NCBI GenBank assembly: GCA_018806985.1
Contig: JADANN010000374.1
Location: 744,001 to 808,000, forward strand
DNA length: 64,000 bases
From: Angiostrongylus vasorum
Lineage: Eukaryota; Nematoda; Chromadorea; Rhabditida; Metastrongylidae
Reading direction: 5' to 3'
Made by a program: the position numbers and the translations under genes
Shown here: positions 46,221 to 57,410 of the stretch, piece after piece
Position numbering within the stretch: position 1 is the first letter of the stretch
Layout of the letters: the number at the start of each line of letters is the position of its first letter
Notes under the pieces: model-generated
Seen by the model: only the letters and a program-made list of their open reading frames with translations
Databases searched by the model: none
What the model was told of the DNA's origin: nothing

Positions 46221-46484
46221 CCCCCGTCTTCGTCACCAATGTCCTTGAATGCTGGTCGAGCCGATCGATTCTCCTTGAAATGTTGCGATATTGCGTCGTG
46301 CTGTCGTGCTGTGGCTACTTTGTATAGATTGTAGGCTTGTGCTTTTCCCAGACAAGTCTGCTACCACTTCTTCGACCTTGGAGGGGATGAAGGTTGATGG
46401 ACCAGGTGCGAGGTAGAATCAGAGCACGGGTATTCCGAGACGTCCGTAAAGAACATTATTGCTACCATTGCGCTACTCAGCCCC
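46221..46484 (-). repeat. SINE family B copy (B7)
   Basis: A reverse copy from cccccgtcttcgtcaccaat to ctaccattgcgctactcagc. Part of the 3' end is missing. Confidence 0.75.
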
Positions 46485-47256
46485 TATTCTTCGCATATAC
46501 TTCTCTCAAGCCCACGTTTGCACACATGATTGCGGTTGCGTATCTACTACTCATAAGCGTCATTTATTCCTGAACGAAGAATGGCAGGATGATCAACATG
46601 AAAGTGGGCGTGTGAAGTTGAACTTGGAGATAGTGTCTCACCTTTTTCATCCATCTGAATGAGTATATGAAGCGAAGAACTGATGGACTGGTGGTATCGT
46701 GCCAATAAGTGGATCAGAACGATGCTCACTAATGTGAGCAAAAGGGGCTTCTGCAAAAGGAGACGTGCCTCTTAACCAAGAAGCAAATTCTACGCTTTTT
46801 TATAATTTTATTTTAATTTAGTTTTAAATTTAAATTTAAATTTTAGTTTACGCAATTTTACTAATTTTACGTAGAATATGATGCTAAACATCGAATCTCC
46901 TCGCCTTAAAGGTAGTGGATTCGATTTTAAGGTTTTCGTTTGGGCCTTGGACCAGTGGGTCTTCCGTCTAGTCTATCATAGAACACTTCACTGTGTTACT
47001 TTGTGAATCGGAAGTCTCGCACAATGGTAATAGGTAGCGGCACTTTCAGCGCATTAATCCTCCATAAACGATACCATGGTTTTGGGATATTTCGACGTCC
47101 TTTTTTGACTAAAGGCAGGTTTCACAGTTTTTCATCTAACCTAGTTTCTTTCATTTCATTCATTCCTAGACAACATGGAATAAAATACGTGTCTCAAATC
47201 ACGTAGCAGGTCAAATTAGTTCGAGCGCAGTTTTCTGAAGCTATGGATCTCACCAA

Positions 47257-47534
47257 GGGCGCGTGTAGGACAGTGCTCGGAGGCGTCCAGCAATGCATAT
47301 GAGACCGACCCATGCGGCCAAGCTCACCAAGCTCTCCATCCATCCGGAATCGGCAAATTAGAACCAGACTTGTCTGGGACGACAACAGCAGCTCTGGCTC
47401 GATACATCGGTAGGGCACCGCAAATCATTGTAAAGGCCAGCTCTGCATTCAATTACTTCCAACCGTGCTCAATGAAGTCGAATGCATAGCGCATCCCTCA
47501 GAAATTGATCAACGCCGCGAGCTGTTTTGCTTTC
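47257..47534 (+). repeat. SINE family A copy (A12)
   Basis: A full-length forward copy: gggcgcgtgtaggacagtgc head, ccagacttgtctgggacgac body, tgatcaacgccgcgagctgt end. Confidence 0.83.
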
Positions 47535-48620
47535 ATGATTCTCACCTTATTGTAGTCTACGTCTTGTTCTTCAAAGCATTGCCCATATCCACAAAAAATT
47601 TTGAATCTGTCACAATATCTGCTTAACTAGTATTTTATTGTCTTACCGAGAAATTTTTCACTAGACTTCCGAATTTGTTGATGAAAGATAGGTTTACTTT
47701 TAACTAGGAAATGGACTTTGGCCAAATTCCGTCTCTAGAAAAGTGCCGAAGCCATGTTAAAGGTAGGAAATTCCGAAATTGGCTGAGTACATCTGCTGGA
47801 AGTGAATCCAGTGCCGCATTTTGTAATCCTAGGTATTTTCTCACTGTTCTCATGCAAAACCATAGAAGGAAGCATCTGCTGATCTGGTTCTCGTCAAAGA
47901 AAGCCTATGTTTTCTGTTCTGGTTAAAAGTTTTTTAATGTTTTGCAAATAAATATATCAGCAACGCCCAATAATATGATAGCAGGTGATTCACAGAAACG
48001 GTTATTGTGACACGATGTTATCGACAAAGAACGCTACGTGTGTGTGTGTGTCGGTACGCTTTCGGGTGGGCGAACGTTAGCACGATTTTCGTCCGATTGG
48101 GTAATCACGTCAAAAACAGGATGATATTGAAAACCGAGAGTGGTGGCGGTACCGGGCAGCGTTGCCGGTTCTCAAGGTCGCCGCTACTCACCTCTCGCAT
48201 ATCCTCCTCTCCGTCGACAATGGCACTGACGCGTTTCGTTGCCTCCAAGTTACCACTTCACACTTTGTTTGCTGTATCAGGGTCCAAGGATTATAATACT
48301 AGAGAGACTCACTTGTTTTTAAATAGTACATATAAATGTTGCCGTAAGACAGCCCTAAGAACACAGTAGGTGACGATCTCATGCCAACGATGTCAGTTGC
48401 GCTAAAATTCTATTTTACGATTGTCTTTGCAGATTTATTGAAAGCCAAGGTAGTATGATTAGAATTCTTTTACCGTGACACGTTAGTTTATTTGCAAAAG
48501 CACTAATTTTCTTACTTACGAATGGATATGTACTCATATTGTCTTTTTCACGATGCCGACTAATTTCCTTCATAAGTCTCAGCAACGAACGTGTTTTGCT
48601 ACATCCATATTTTTTTCATT

Positions 48621-48983
48621 TTATTTGATCCGTCTTCACGTCTATTGTGCGGATCCCAGCACTTCTCACATCCAATTCTTTTCCTCGCATCCATGGTCCA
48701 CGAAGATCTTGCAAGTTTTTATGTGTGGCTTCGATTGCTGCATGAGGATTTTCATTTCATCTGGAATGTTGTGCAATGCTGCTCGAGCAATTCACCCTGG
48801 AATTCTGAGATAGACGAGCTGGAACGTTCCCAAGTGGATTGCAGAGAGCGAATTTTTTCCCAGAGAAATCCGGTACCAGTTTCCCGACTCCGGAGGGTTG
48901 ATAGGCTTAGTTGGCTCGGAGCGGAGTCGAACTTGCACCATGGTCGTGATGACGGACATCACTACCACTGTGCTTTCCGCCCC
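48621..48983 (-). repeat. SINE family B copy (B8)
   Basis: A full-length reverse copy from tttgatccgtcttcacgtct to ctaccactgtgctttccgcc. Spurious open frames of up to 141 residues run across it on the plus strand. Confidence 0.82.
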
Positions 48984-50435
48984 ATTAATCTATACCTAAA
49001 CGTTGCATATTACTAATGGCTGAAAATTTCTATATTTATAAAACGGTTCGAACAGAGAAGCTTGAACTTGTCCTGCGCTGAACAAATTGTACTTACTGCA
49101 TTACAAGTTCGAATAGAAGTTGTGCGGCATTTCTTTTCCTTTTTGTTACTCATCGGTTTACAGTAACGCTTATTTTCATCCAATCGCCTGCTCAACATTT
49201 TGTTGGTTTGGTTTTTGCTTGGCTAAAGGTGATTTTTTTTTCCCTAACAAGATTTTCTCATCTCGATATTTCTGCTCTCATTCTTTCCTATAATTTTGAA
49301 TTACAATAGGCTTTTTACCGCTTACTTCCACGCTTCCCCAGCTTTTAAACACCAATTTCACACAGTCTGCTTGCACATTAGCCTTGCCGAGGTTTACTGT
49401 ACAGAAGCATGAAAATGAGGGAACCCTGAGCCGCACGAATGAAAGCCTTTTGAAATAGGAGGGCTATGGGTTCCGCCATATACGTACCCACTAATAACGA
49501 GATTGCTTTTTGGAACTAATCAATTTCTCGAACTCATTCCATTGTGCCGAACAAATAATCGAAATGTTAGACTTTTCCATGAGCTCCCGAAATTTTAGAA
49601 CACTCAAAGCACTTTCTTGGTGCTCTCTTGCATCTTCCTCGTCAAGAAAAGAATTCCTTGCAGCAAAGTGCCTGAAAAGACGTTTTTACTACTACAAAAG
49701 GCGATGGAGTTCTTCAGTGTGCCTTTCCTGCTTAAGGCACTAGCGTCGGGAATTCTGAAAGTTCATGCTTCTTCCGCATTTTCTGAAAATTTTAGTTTTA
49801 AGCAAATGCAAAGTGAAAATTAGACTTGTGGAAGTGTATACACCCCCTATGGCGATAGCTTAACGTGTGTTCCGTAAATTCGGCTTAAGCTGATTTCGTC
49901 AAATGCTATATTTTTTGAAAAATGAGAGATTGTTGTGAAAAGCCAGTGCTGTCTCCAATGTGTTAAACGTATATCCTAACTATTTTGTCTTTTCCACAGC
50001 AGCTTTGGTCTTTGAGATTCACAGTCGATCCCGACGTGCAAATTTTCACACCTTGTCGATTCTGACTTACATCATTCGTAATTCTAATAAAAGAGGAATA
50101 CCTGCTTAGTAGCAGTTCTTTTGCACAGTAAGAAAACAAACATCAAGGAGAAATGCCCCCAGCGTAAGTTCGTCACTCTGCTTGTCAGCGTCAGTTCCCA
50201 ATCAGTGTTTGAGCGAAATTCACCACCACATGCAAATCATTTACTCACATATTCGGTCTTTCTCGATTGCAGTTAGTATTGTTCTTAAGGATTTTAAAGG
50301 TTTCCGACATTGGTTAGCCATTAATTAAATATTTCGTTTACTTTCTATTGTCCCGGAAATCTCAGTGCTTCAATTAATGTTACCTTTTTTTTGCCTTAAA
50401 ATTTTTCCGTGATCTTTTTGGAAGTGAATGGATGA

Positions 50436-50446
50436 TTTTCATTCAG
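50436..50446 (+). promoter_or_regulatory. Possible spliced-leader acceptor before the EcR start codon
   Basis: A pyrimidine-rich gattttcattcag acceptor lies 5 bases before the ATG, and the codon directly before the ATG is an in-frame TAG. In nematodes this layout fits SL trans-splicing, though an ordinary 5'-UTR intron would look the same. Confidence 0.45.
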
Positions 50447-50451
50447 CGTAG

Positions 50452-50590
50452 ATGACAAGCGCTACGGTCACCTACCACAAACTTCCGCAGCTTTCCGGTT
50501 GGACGCCAAACGATCCGGTTCGTATCGATCCTCAACTTCCAACGTCTTCAACTGCCGTTTCGCACAGCTACGTTGCCATGGAGCTTGCTG
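50452..50590 (+). CDS. EcR-like exon 1: A/B region start
   Basis: Encodes [20 protein letters not shown] and then [10 protein letters not shown] through MELAG. The start was chosen because TAG is the preceding in-frame codon and a splice acceptor lies just upstream. Donor GCTG|gtgaac ends in phase 1. The composition is coding-like and GC-richer than its flanks. Confidence 0.6.
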
Positions 50591-53500
50591 GTGAACTACT
50601 ATTAACTGTAGAAAAATTCTAGCGCATTGAAGTTAAACGTGACACTGCTCCACAGAAGAGTTGCTGTATTGCCATATAAACCTTTGAAGAACCTAGCAGG
50701 ATAATCCTCTTTTAAATGTTTATTTCTGATTTATGCCTTTTTCTATGAACGAGTGAAAAAATACCTTCTGCAGAATTACACATTCTTGTCACGAGTACAG
50801 TGGTTTTTATGCACTGATCCTCCTATTCGTTTCCCATTTTTAGTTATGCAGTGCTCACGGGGTCCAGTCGACGTTACGTCACCCCCTGAACACTGTATTT
50901 GACGCGAGCGCCTATCGCTACAGTATTCATATGCACCTAAAGACGTGAGAAAGCTGGAAATTCTTTCCACTTCTTTCTTTTCACGGTCGACACCAATAGG
51001 CATATATATATTTCATCTGACTCAGGTGTAATTTATTAGAAGCTAGTGTTGGAAAACAAGTTTTTCGAGAACACATTCTACTTGGGCAGAGATCCTCGTC
51101 AAGTTGAAGCTAGTCCCGAAGAAGGCTTCATGATGGCACCACTTTGGTTTGCTTGATATGAACACTTATCGTTAGCAAGGAAAGAGAAAACAAGCTGCTA
51201 CGGTTCGAATACGGACCACTGTCACTAAATTAACAGCGACCTTATAAGACAGAGATTTGGTGCTGTTGTTATTGTGCGAAATTTATTTCCAATGCAGTGT
51301 TTTGTTGTTCAGAACAAGAAATGAGGTGGTCTCACTGTCTTCCTCAGGAGAGATTTCATGAGCAGTTAGCCGGGAAGAGCATACAGGTGAGTATTCCGTC
51401 TTGGCTAACAAATTTCAGTCGTCAATACGAGTTGGCAATGAATCGCTGTTCCAATCTAACAGCGACTCTCAGCACCAAGGCTGCAGAGCGGGTGGCCTTG
51501 AGCGGAGGAGCGCATACAAGCATACGAACGGGCCCCCCACGAACAATTCGCGGCAACATCTGGCTATATAGAGCTCTCTTCACTTTGTCTGGAATCACGG
51601 GCCGAAAAGATCAGAGCCATTCCTATGAAGAAACTTTTTCGAATGTTTGAAAATTGGCTAGTGGAAAACGCATTACACGGAGATTTCTTTTTGATATCTT
51701 CGATAAGAAATGATTAACTTACTTGGGAGAACGAACTTTTCACTGAGAAAACTTCTTTTCGGTAATAGTTCCTAGAAAGTAATTTATGCGTTTTCAGTAG
51801 CTTTGAAGGATTCAGTAGACTGTGACCTAGCTGGTCACATCCTAATCGCTATTTTGAAACTGAGGAAAGAATATCTAGCTTAGATTTTTTAGCAGAGCAA
51901 ACGGAAGACACGCAGCTCAAAATGTCGTGCTAGCACGTCCGCCGTGCCCGGTGAGGAGTTGTGCCTTGTGTGTGGAGACAAAGCCTCCGGATATCACTAC
52001 AACGCACTCACTTGTGAAGGTTGCAAAGGTATGTGCGATTCACCTTCGAAAGTTGACTGGATGAATCGGAAATCACACTGCAAAACTTCATAATCAGAGA
52101 TTAATCAAAAAATTTCTGGATAGCAGTAGCTAGATGCTGGTGACAAGATTAGGGATGAAGGAAGGTTTTAATCAATTTTTTCCTTCTGGAAAAACTTTTA
52201 TCCAACTCGAAAGAGAAGACGTTTTATTCCCACAGCACTCGATGCTATTGGTTAAGGCATTTTTAAATAAACCACGAATTGCTATTGAAAAGTTCAAAGT
52301 TGTGAAGTTTGAGCCACTTAAGTAGTGTCCAGTTCCGCACATCATAGGCTCTTACTTACGCAACTTCTCATCTGGCTCATGCTGCCCATACAGATTCATT
52401 ATCACAACTCTGAGCAAAACGCGACAAGCAAACAATGTTCAGCTTAGAAAAGTTTTATAGAAATTGGTTTTCGCCCACTTAGAATTATTTAGGGCAGACT
52501 TTTTCCAAACTCAATCTGTTCGAAAAGCTTATTTACCCGAAGCCGTGAACACTAGGAACCTTCGAAATCTGGGTATAAACCAACTTAACACTTAGGAACC
52601 GAAGTTGGTTCTTCTCACACTACCGTTAATTTTTCGGTAATTGAAAACATAAAGTCGCTATGGTTTTCTAAAGCTGTTATTTAATTTTTAGGGTTGTTTG
52701 AAATCAAAATTTCTAGGAGAAATGAAAAAGAAACTTAAACTTTTAAGATTCTAATCGAAATTCCCGCGCTCATAAACATCATTGGCGCTTTTGTGACGTC
52801 ACTGTTTCCAACGGAGAAGATACCGCTTGTTCAATCGCTGTCATTTTTTCAAATATGAGCTTCTACGAAAAAAGTAGTAAAAGCACGACTTCTTGCCTCC
52901 ATAAAATCAGCACTACATCTTTTTAAAATAGTAAGTGTGGCATAATATTGGCGATAATCTGTAAATTCTAATAACCTTTGTTTTAATTAATAAAGTCCAG
53001 TTTGTGCTGAAATATGTTGGTTACAACCACAACATTGCTGAGATATTCGCAAAACTTGCACCCCGGGCCAGGTCGAGGTACGAATAAGACTTCCGAGGGC
53101 TCGCGTATCATAATACGTAATACTGCTGACGGGTGATTGCTGATGGCACCGTTGGGTAGAAAACTGGCTGAAAGCAAAGCAAAGCAAGTGCCTCAGCGGT
53201 GCAGTGTGTAATATGCAAGTCCCAGGAAATGGTAATAGTGGTTAGATCTGGCTCGGTCTCCAGATTTTGCAAATATCTCAGCATCGTCACGGATCTTCTT
53301 CACATCATACCATGCCATGAAAAAAATTATGGTAGGCAGCAAATAAAAGATTAACATTATGTTTGTTACAGTTGAAAGCAACCGTTACTTTGCCTCGGGC
53401 CTTAGGTGCAAATAGTTCAAAACACAACTAGTCTGGACATAAAATTTGATACTAACTTTCGAACGGTGCTTGATGGGCCTACACGAGGTTGGCAGCACCT

Positions 53501-56500
53501 AACGTGATTTTTCGCTACTCAACATCTCCATAACTTCGTCTTCTTCTGATCAGTTTTCATTTTCTAAAGGTTAGGACAGTTCGTATATGGACGACGTACA
53601 GGTTGAGACGTAAAGGATGATAAAATTTAAGAAAAAATAAAACGGAATAAATCTATAGAATTCAAATTTTTAATTATCGTTTATAAACAACATAAGCATA
53701 AAAAAGGATAAATAAAGCTCTCGGCGTTGATCAATCCCTGAGGGACGCGCCATGCATTTGACTTCATTAAGCATCGTTGGAGGTGACTGAATGCACATCT
53801 GACCTTTATAATGACTCGCCGTGGCCTACCGATGTATCCAGTCAGCGCTGCTATCCTCCCAGACAAGTCTGGTGCCACTCTGCCGATCCCGGAGAGAAGG
53901 AAGGTTTGGGGGGCCATGGGTTCTAGGATCGACTGCACGTGTGCGTCGCAGTGGCGCCTCCAACCACTGCGCCACACGTCCCGTAAGCATGATCGAAAAA
54001 AAACGGATACAACTCTGAAGAAGGTGGAGCCACTGAGACGCTAGCTGTGGAAAATCAAAAATACGTGTCGACCACCTCTTTCCGGCCCATCAAAGCGCAG
54101 CTCATAAGAGTAAAATAACACGAATACTAAAATGTGACTAAATGTCGTGATCATCTATGCAACCATCACTTTAACAACTGTTTCGAGATCTTTGACAAAG
54201 GAAGGATTTAGTTCAATGTGTTGAAGAGTCTTGTGCATCTTGAGCACACGCTTTGGCTATTGGTTACATATGGTAGTAATCGATAGAACTCGCTGAGAGG
54301 CAGACGAAACGAGGGACCAGCATGTTGTGGTGGTGAGCGCGATACTCTCCTGAAAAGACAATAGCGCGTTCGTTCCCCACTGCAGACACCTGTTGTCCGG
54401 AGTTTTGCAAATATCTCAGCATTTGATGTTTTTTCTTCAATAAGCAGACACGAGGTTGTTACTAGGATACAATAGCTGACGTTTCGGCTGTTTCGCCTTC
54501 TTCAGAGCCTGGAAAGCTCAAAATGAGATGCGATCTACTCAGCCAAACACTTTCATAACACTAGCAGATAAAACTTATTAAATAGATTTGCATTCGTATA
54601 AGAAACAGCTTTATTTAAACACCTACCGTTTATCCGTTATAAGTATTTCAGTTAGTTGGTGGATAGCAGCCGCACAGAGTAATACATGGGCGAGGACTGT
54701 GCCTGTGTCAGCCCATTGAACCAGCCTGAGGTATGGCGCCAGGTTAACCTTGCCGTTAAACGAGATAAGTGCAGCCATAAAACGTTGCTTAATAAGGGCC
54801 GGTCTAGAGAATCCCGTAAGAGTGATAAAAATACCACCGGTCACTCTAAGACGCCAGCTAGTTCGCAACCGCCTATATGACCGTCTCTGTACAACGAAAG
54901 AGTCCGTGATTTGCCCTAACGGTAGAGACGGTGATTGCATGAGTTCGGGTACAGTCTATCTGATCTCTTGCAAAGCGTGTGGGGACGAATACGTTGGCGA
55001 AACGGGTAGACCGCTCTGCATTCACATAAAGGAACACCTAAAATCTAAATTAAAACAAAACACTCCACTAGGCGCGCATAGGATGCAGGAACACAACGGA
55101 GAAGATTTCGAAGTAGAAGTCGCTATCCTCACACAGGAATCCAAGACATCAGCGCGTAAAACTCTTGAAGCGTTTTGGATTATTTCCAAAAATCCAAAAA
55201 TTCACCGCAAGGGACAGTGTCCTGTCATCACGCGCGACCTGGCGTTATGCCTCAGGCTGCTCCAATGACCTGACACAGGCACAATCCTTGCTCATGTATT
55301 ACTCTGTGCGGCTGCTATCCACCAACTAACTGAAGTACAAAGAGTAAACGGTAGGTATTTAAATGAAGATGTTTCTTATGCGAATGCAAATCTACTTGTT
55401 GAGTTTTATCTGCTGGGGTTATGAAAGTGTTTGGCTGATTAGATCGCATCTCAATTTGACCTTTCCATGCTCTGAAGAAGGCGAAACCGCCGATATGTCA
55501 GCTATTGTCTCCTAATAAATTCTATAATAACAACCTCGCGTCTGCTTATTGAAGAAGAACATCGAATCATCAATCAATGCCGAGGTTAACAGAAAGTCGG
55601 TCTTGGGAATATCTCAGAATCAGTGTGGTTGTTTCACAAATTATACCCTACCGTGAAAACTACTAAAAGGCAGTAAATAAAAGTCAACATTGGTTACACA
55701 TTTCTGATTGGTGCTTTCTTCTGTATGAGGAGTCAGAAGAATGGTACACTATATTTCTATTTATTTACATATACACATATATATGCTGTGTGTACTTTTA
55801 TAAAATATGCTAACCGCGTCTCCACCAATTCTTATCCAAAAGCGATGGAATAGAAGCTGTGATCAAGTCCTTCGCCAAGCGGGTCTTTCTCCATAATGGT
55901 GAGGAATAGGCCTACACTCATAAAGATAGCGACCTGGCTTGCTACTTATTCCATTTGGTCTTTCATTCAAGAAATCTTTGCGACCTTATAAACTCTAAAT
56001 GATAATGACGCAAAAATACTTCTGTCCTGCTTCTGAACAGCATTGTTGTTGCAGGATTCTTTCGCCGTTCTATCACTCGACGGGCCGTCTACTACTGCAA
56101 ATTCGGGCGGGCGTGCGACATAGACATGTACATGCGTCGAAAGTGCCAACACTGTCGGCTCGAGAAGTGCATGAAGATCGGAATGCGAGCTGAATGTGCG
56201 TGTGGCCACGTTTCATGGCTTCTAATTACAGCGATTTCTTAAAATCCATGCTGGTAGGTAACAAAAAATAGAGCTACTCGTTCACTGAGGCAATTGCGGA
56301 ATTTTCCGTGCCATCACCTATTGATGAGAGTACGCCTGCTGCAGTGATTAGAAGTGCCCTGAGGTACATATTTTCTCAACAGTTCGACCCAGCACACAAG
56401 GTTAACCTAGCCTTTCTTCCATACACTATATGCCAAACTTGCAATCAATCATCTCTACGTTATGTAATCAAGTAAGATGCAAACGTACCACAGAGATTGA

Positions 56501-57372
56501 TCAACGTCGAGAGCTTTCCTTTAACCCTTTCATTCATATTGTCTGGCAGTTATGTTATTTGCTCAAATAGCAGATGTGAAGCTCACAGTAATTTTTCGAT
56601 GTGCTTGAACACAGTTTGAACTAACGGTTATCTCAAAACGGTGTCTAGAAAAGAAGTTCGTGCACCAGCAGTACGAACAAGACACTAGTTCAATGTCATC
56701 TCCATCTCACCAACTCTCCCAACCCTCTGGTGTTGGGAAATTGGTGTTGGAGCCGCCCATGTCCAATTGGCTGCTTCTAGTTCAAAAAAGCTGGCAGGTA
56801 TTTGCGATGAACATTTGAGAAAGTCCTGGCACCGCCGGAATATTCCGCTTCACAAGCATTCGGCGACATCATGAAGAAAGCCAAAAAATTTCAAACAGGA
56901 ATCGACCCCAAGCACAATCTAAAGACCTTTGTACGGAATGTATGCAAGGGAATGACCTTAATGAAAGAGGTGTGTGATCCTCACAATGTGTGATGTCAGA
57001 TCAAGTAACAAAAAATGTATATGAATGCGTCGTTTTCTTGTTCAGCAATCGCGAGGTTGGTAAACAGCATAGATTTACTTTCCATAGAAAAACACAATAC
57101 AATACAACAGTAGCTGACGTTTCGGCAGTATCGCCTTCTTCATCAACCTTATGCGACTATAATCAGCTGTGCTAATCTTCCTCATTGGAAGGCACGTAAA
57201 AAACCGGCTCCGAAGAAGGCGATACTGCCGAAACGTCAGCTACTGTTGTATTGTATTGTGTTTTTCTATGGAAGTAAATGTATGCTGTTTAACAACGTCG
57301 CGACTGCTGAACAAGAAAACGACGCATTCATATTCCAATGCCGAGGTTAATAGAAAGTCGATCCTGGAAAAA

Positions 57373-57410
<38 letters not shown>

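Larger units (their letters stand above)
47535..50446. other. Intergenic region upstream of the EcR-like gene
   Basis: Apart from family B copy B8, nothing definite is visible. Bases 48040-48250 are clearly more GC-rich than the surroundings, with a short GT run. They could be promoter sequence or an unrecognised 5' exon, but I have no positive evidence. Confidence 0.4.
54422..55607 (+). mobile_element. PLE2: internally deleted Penelope-like element with GIY-YIG only
   Basis: Bounded by a 12-bp duplication with one mismatch, aatatctcag(c/a)a, at 54410-54421 and 55608-55619. Inverted arms (54422-54717 and 55265-55607) flank a single intact GIY-YIG open frame. No RT is present. The right end carries the PLE tail (caatgccgaggttaacagaa) at about 55575-55600. 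Here the coding strand points toward the tail, opposite to PLE1. Confidence 0.9.
57022..57367. mobile_element. PLE3: palindromic, non-coding Penelope miniature
   Basis: Two inverted arms (57022-57139 and about 57211-57335) meet across a spacer of about 70 bp; for example tgaatgcgtcgttttcttgt pairs with acaagaaaacgacgcattca. The right end has the PLE tail (tgccgaggttaatagaaag). Flanks aaaaaatgtata (57010-57021) and aaaaagtgtata (57368-57379) form a 12-bp duplication with one mismatch. No protein is encoded. It lies in EcR-like intron 4. Confidence 0.88.

Noticed and set aside
48591..49016. Plus-strand frame of 141 residues
   Set aside because: Most of it is the antisense strand of SINE B8.
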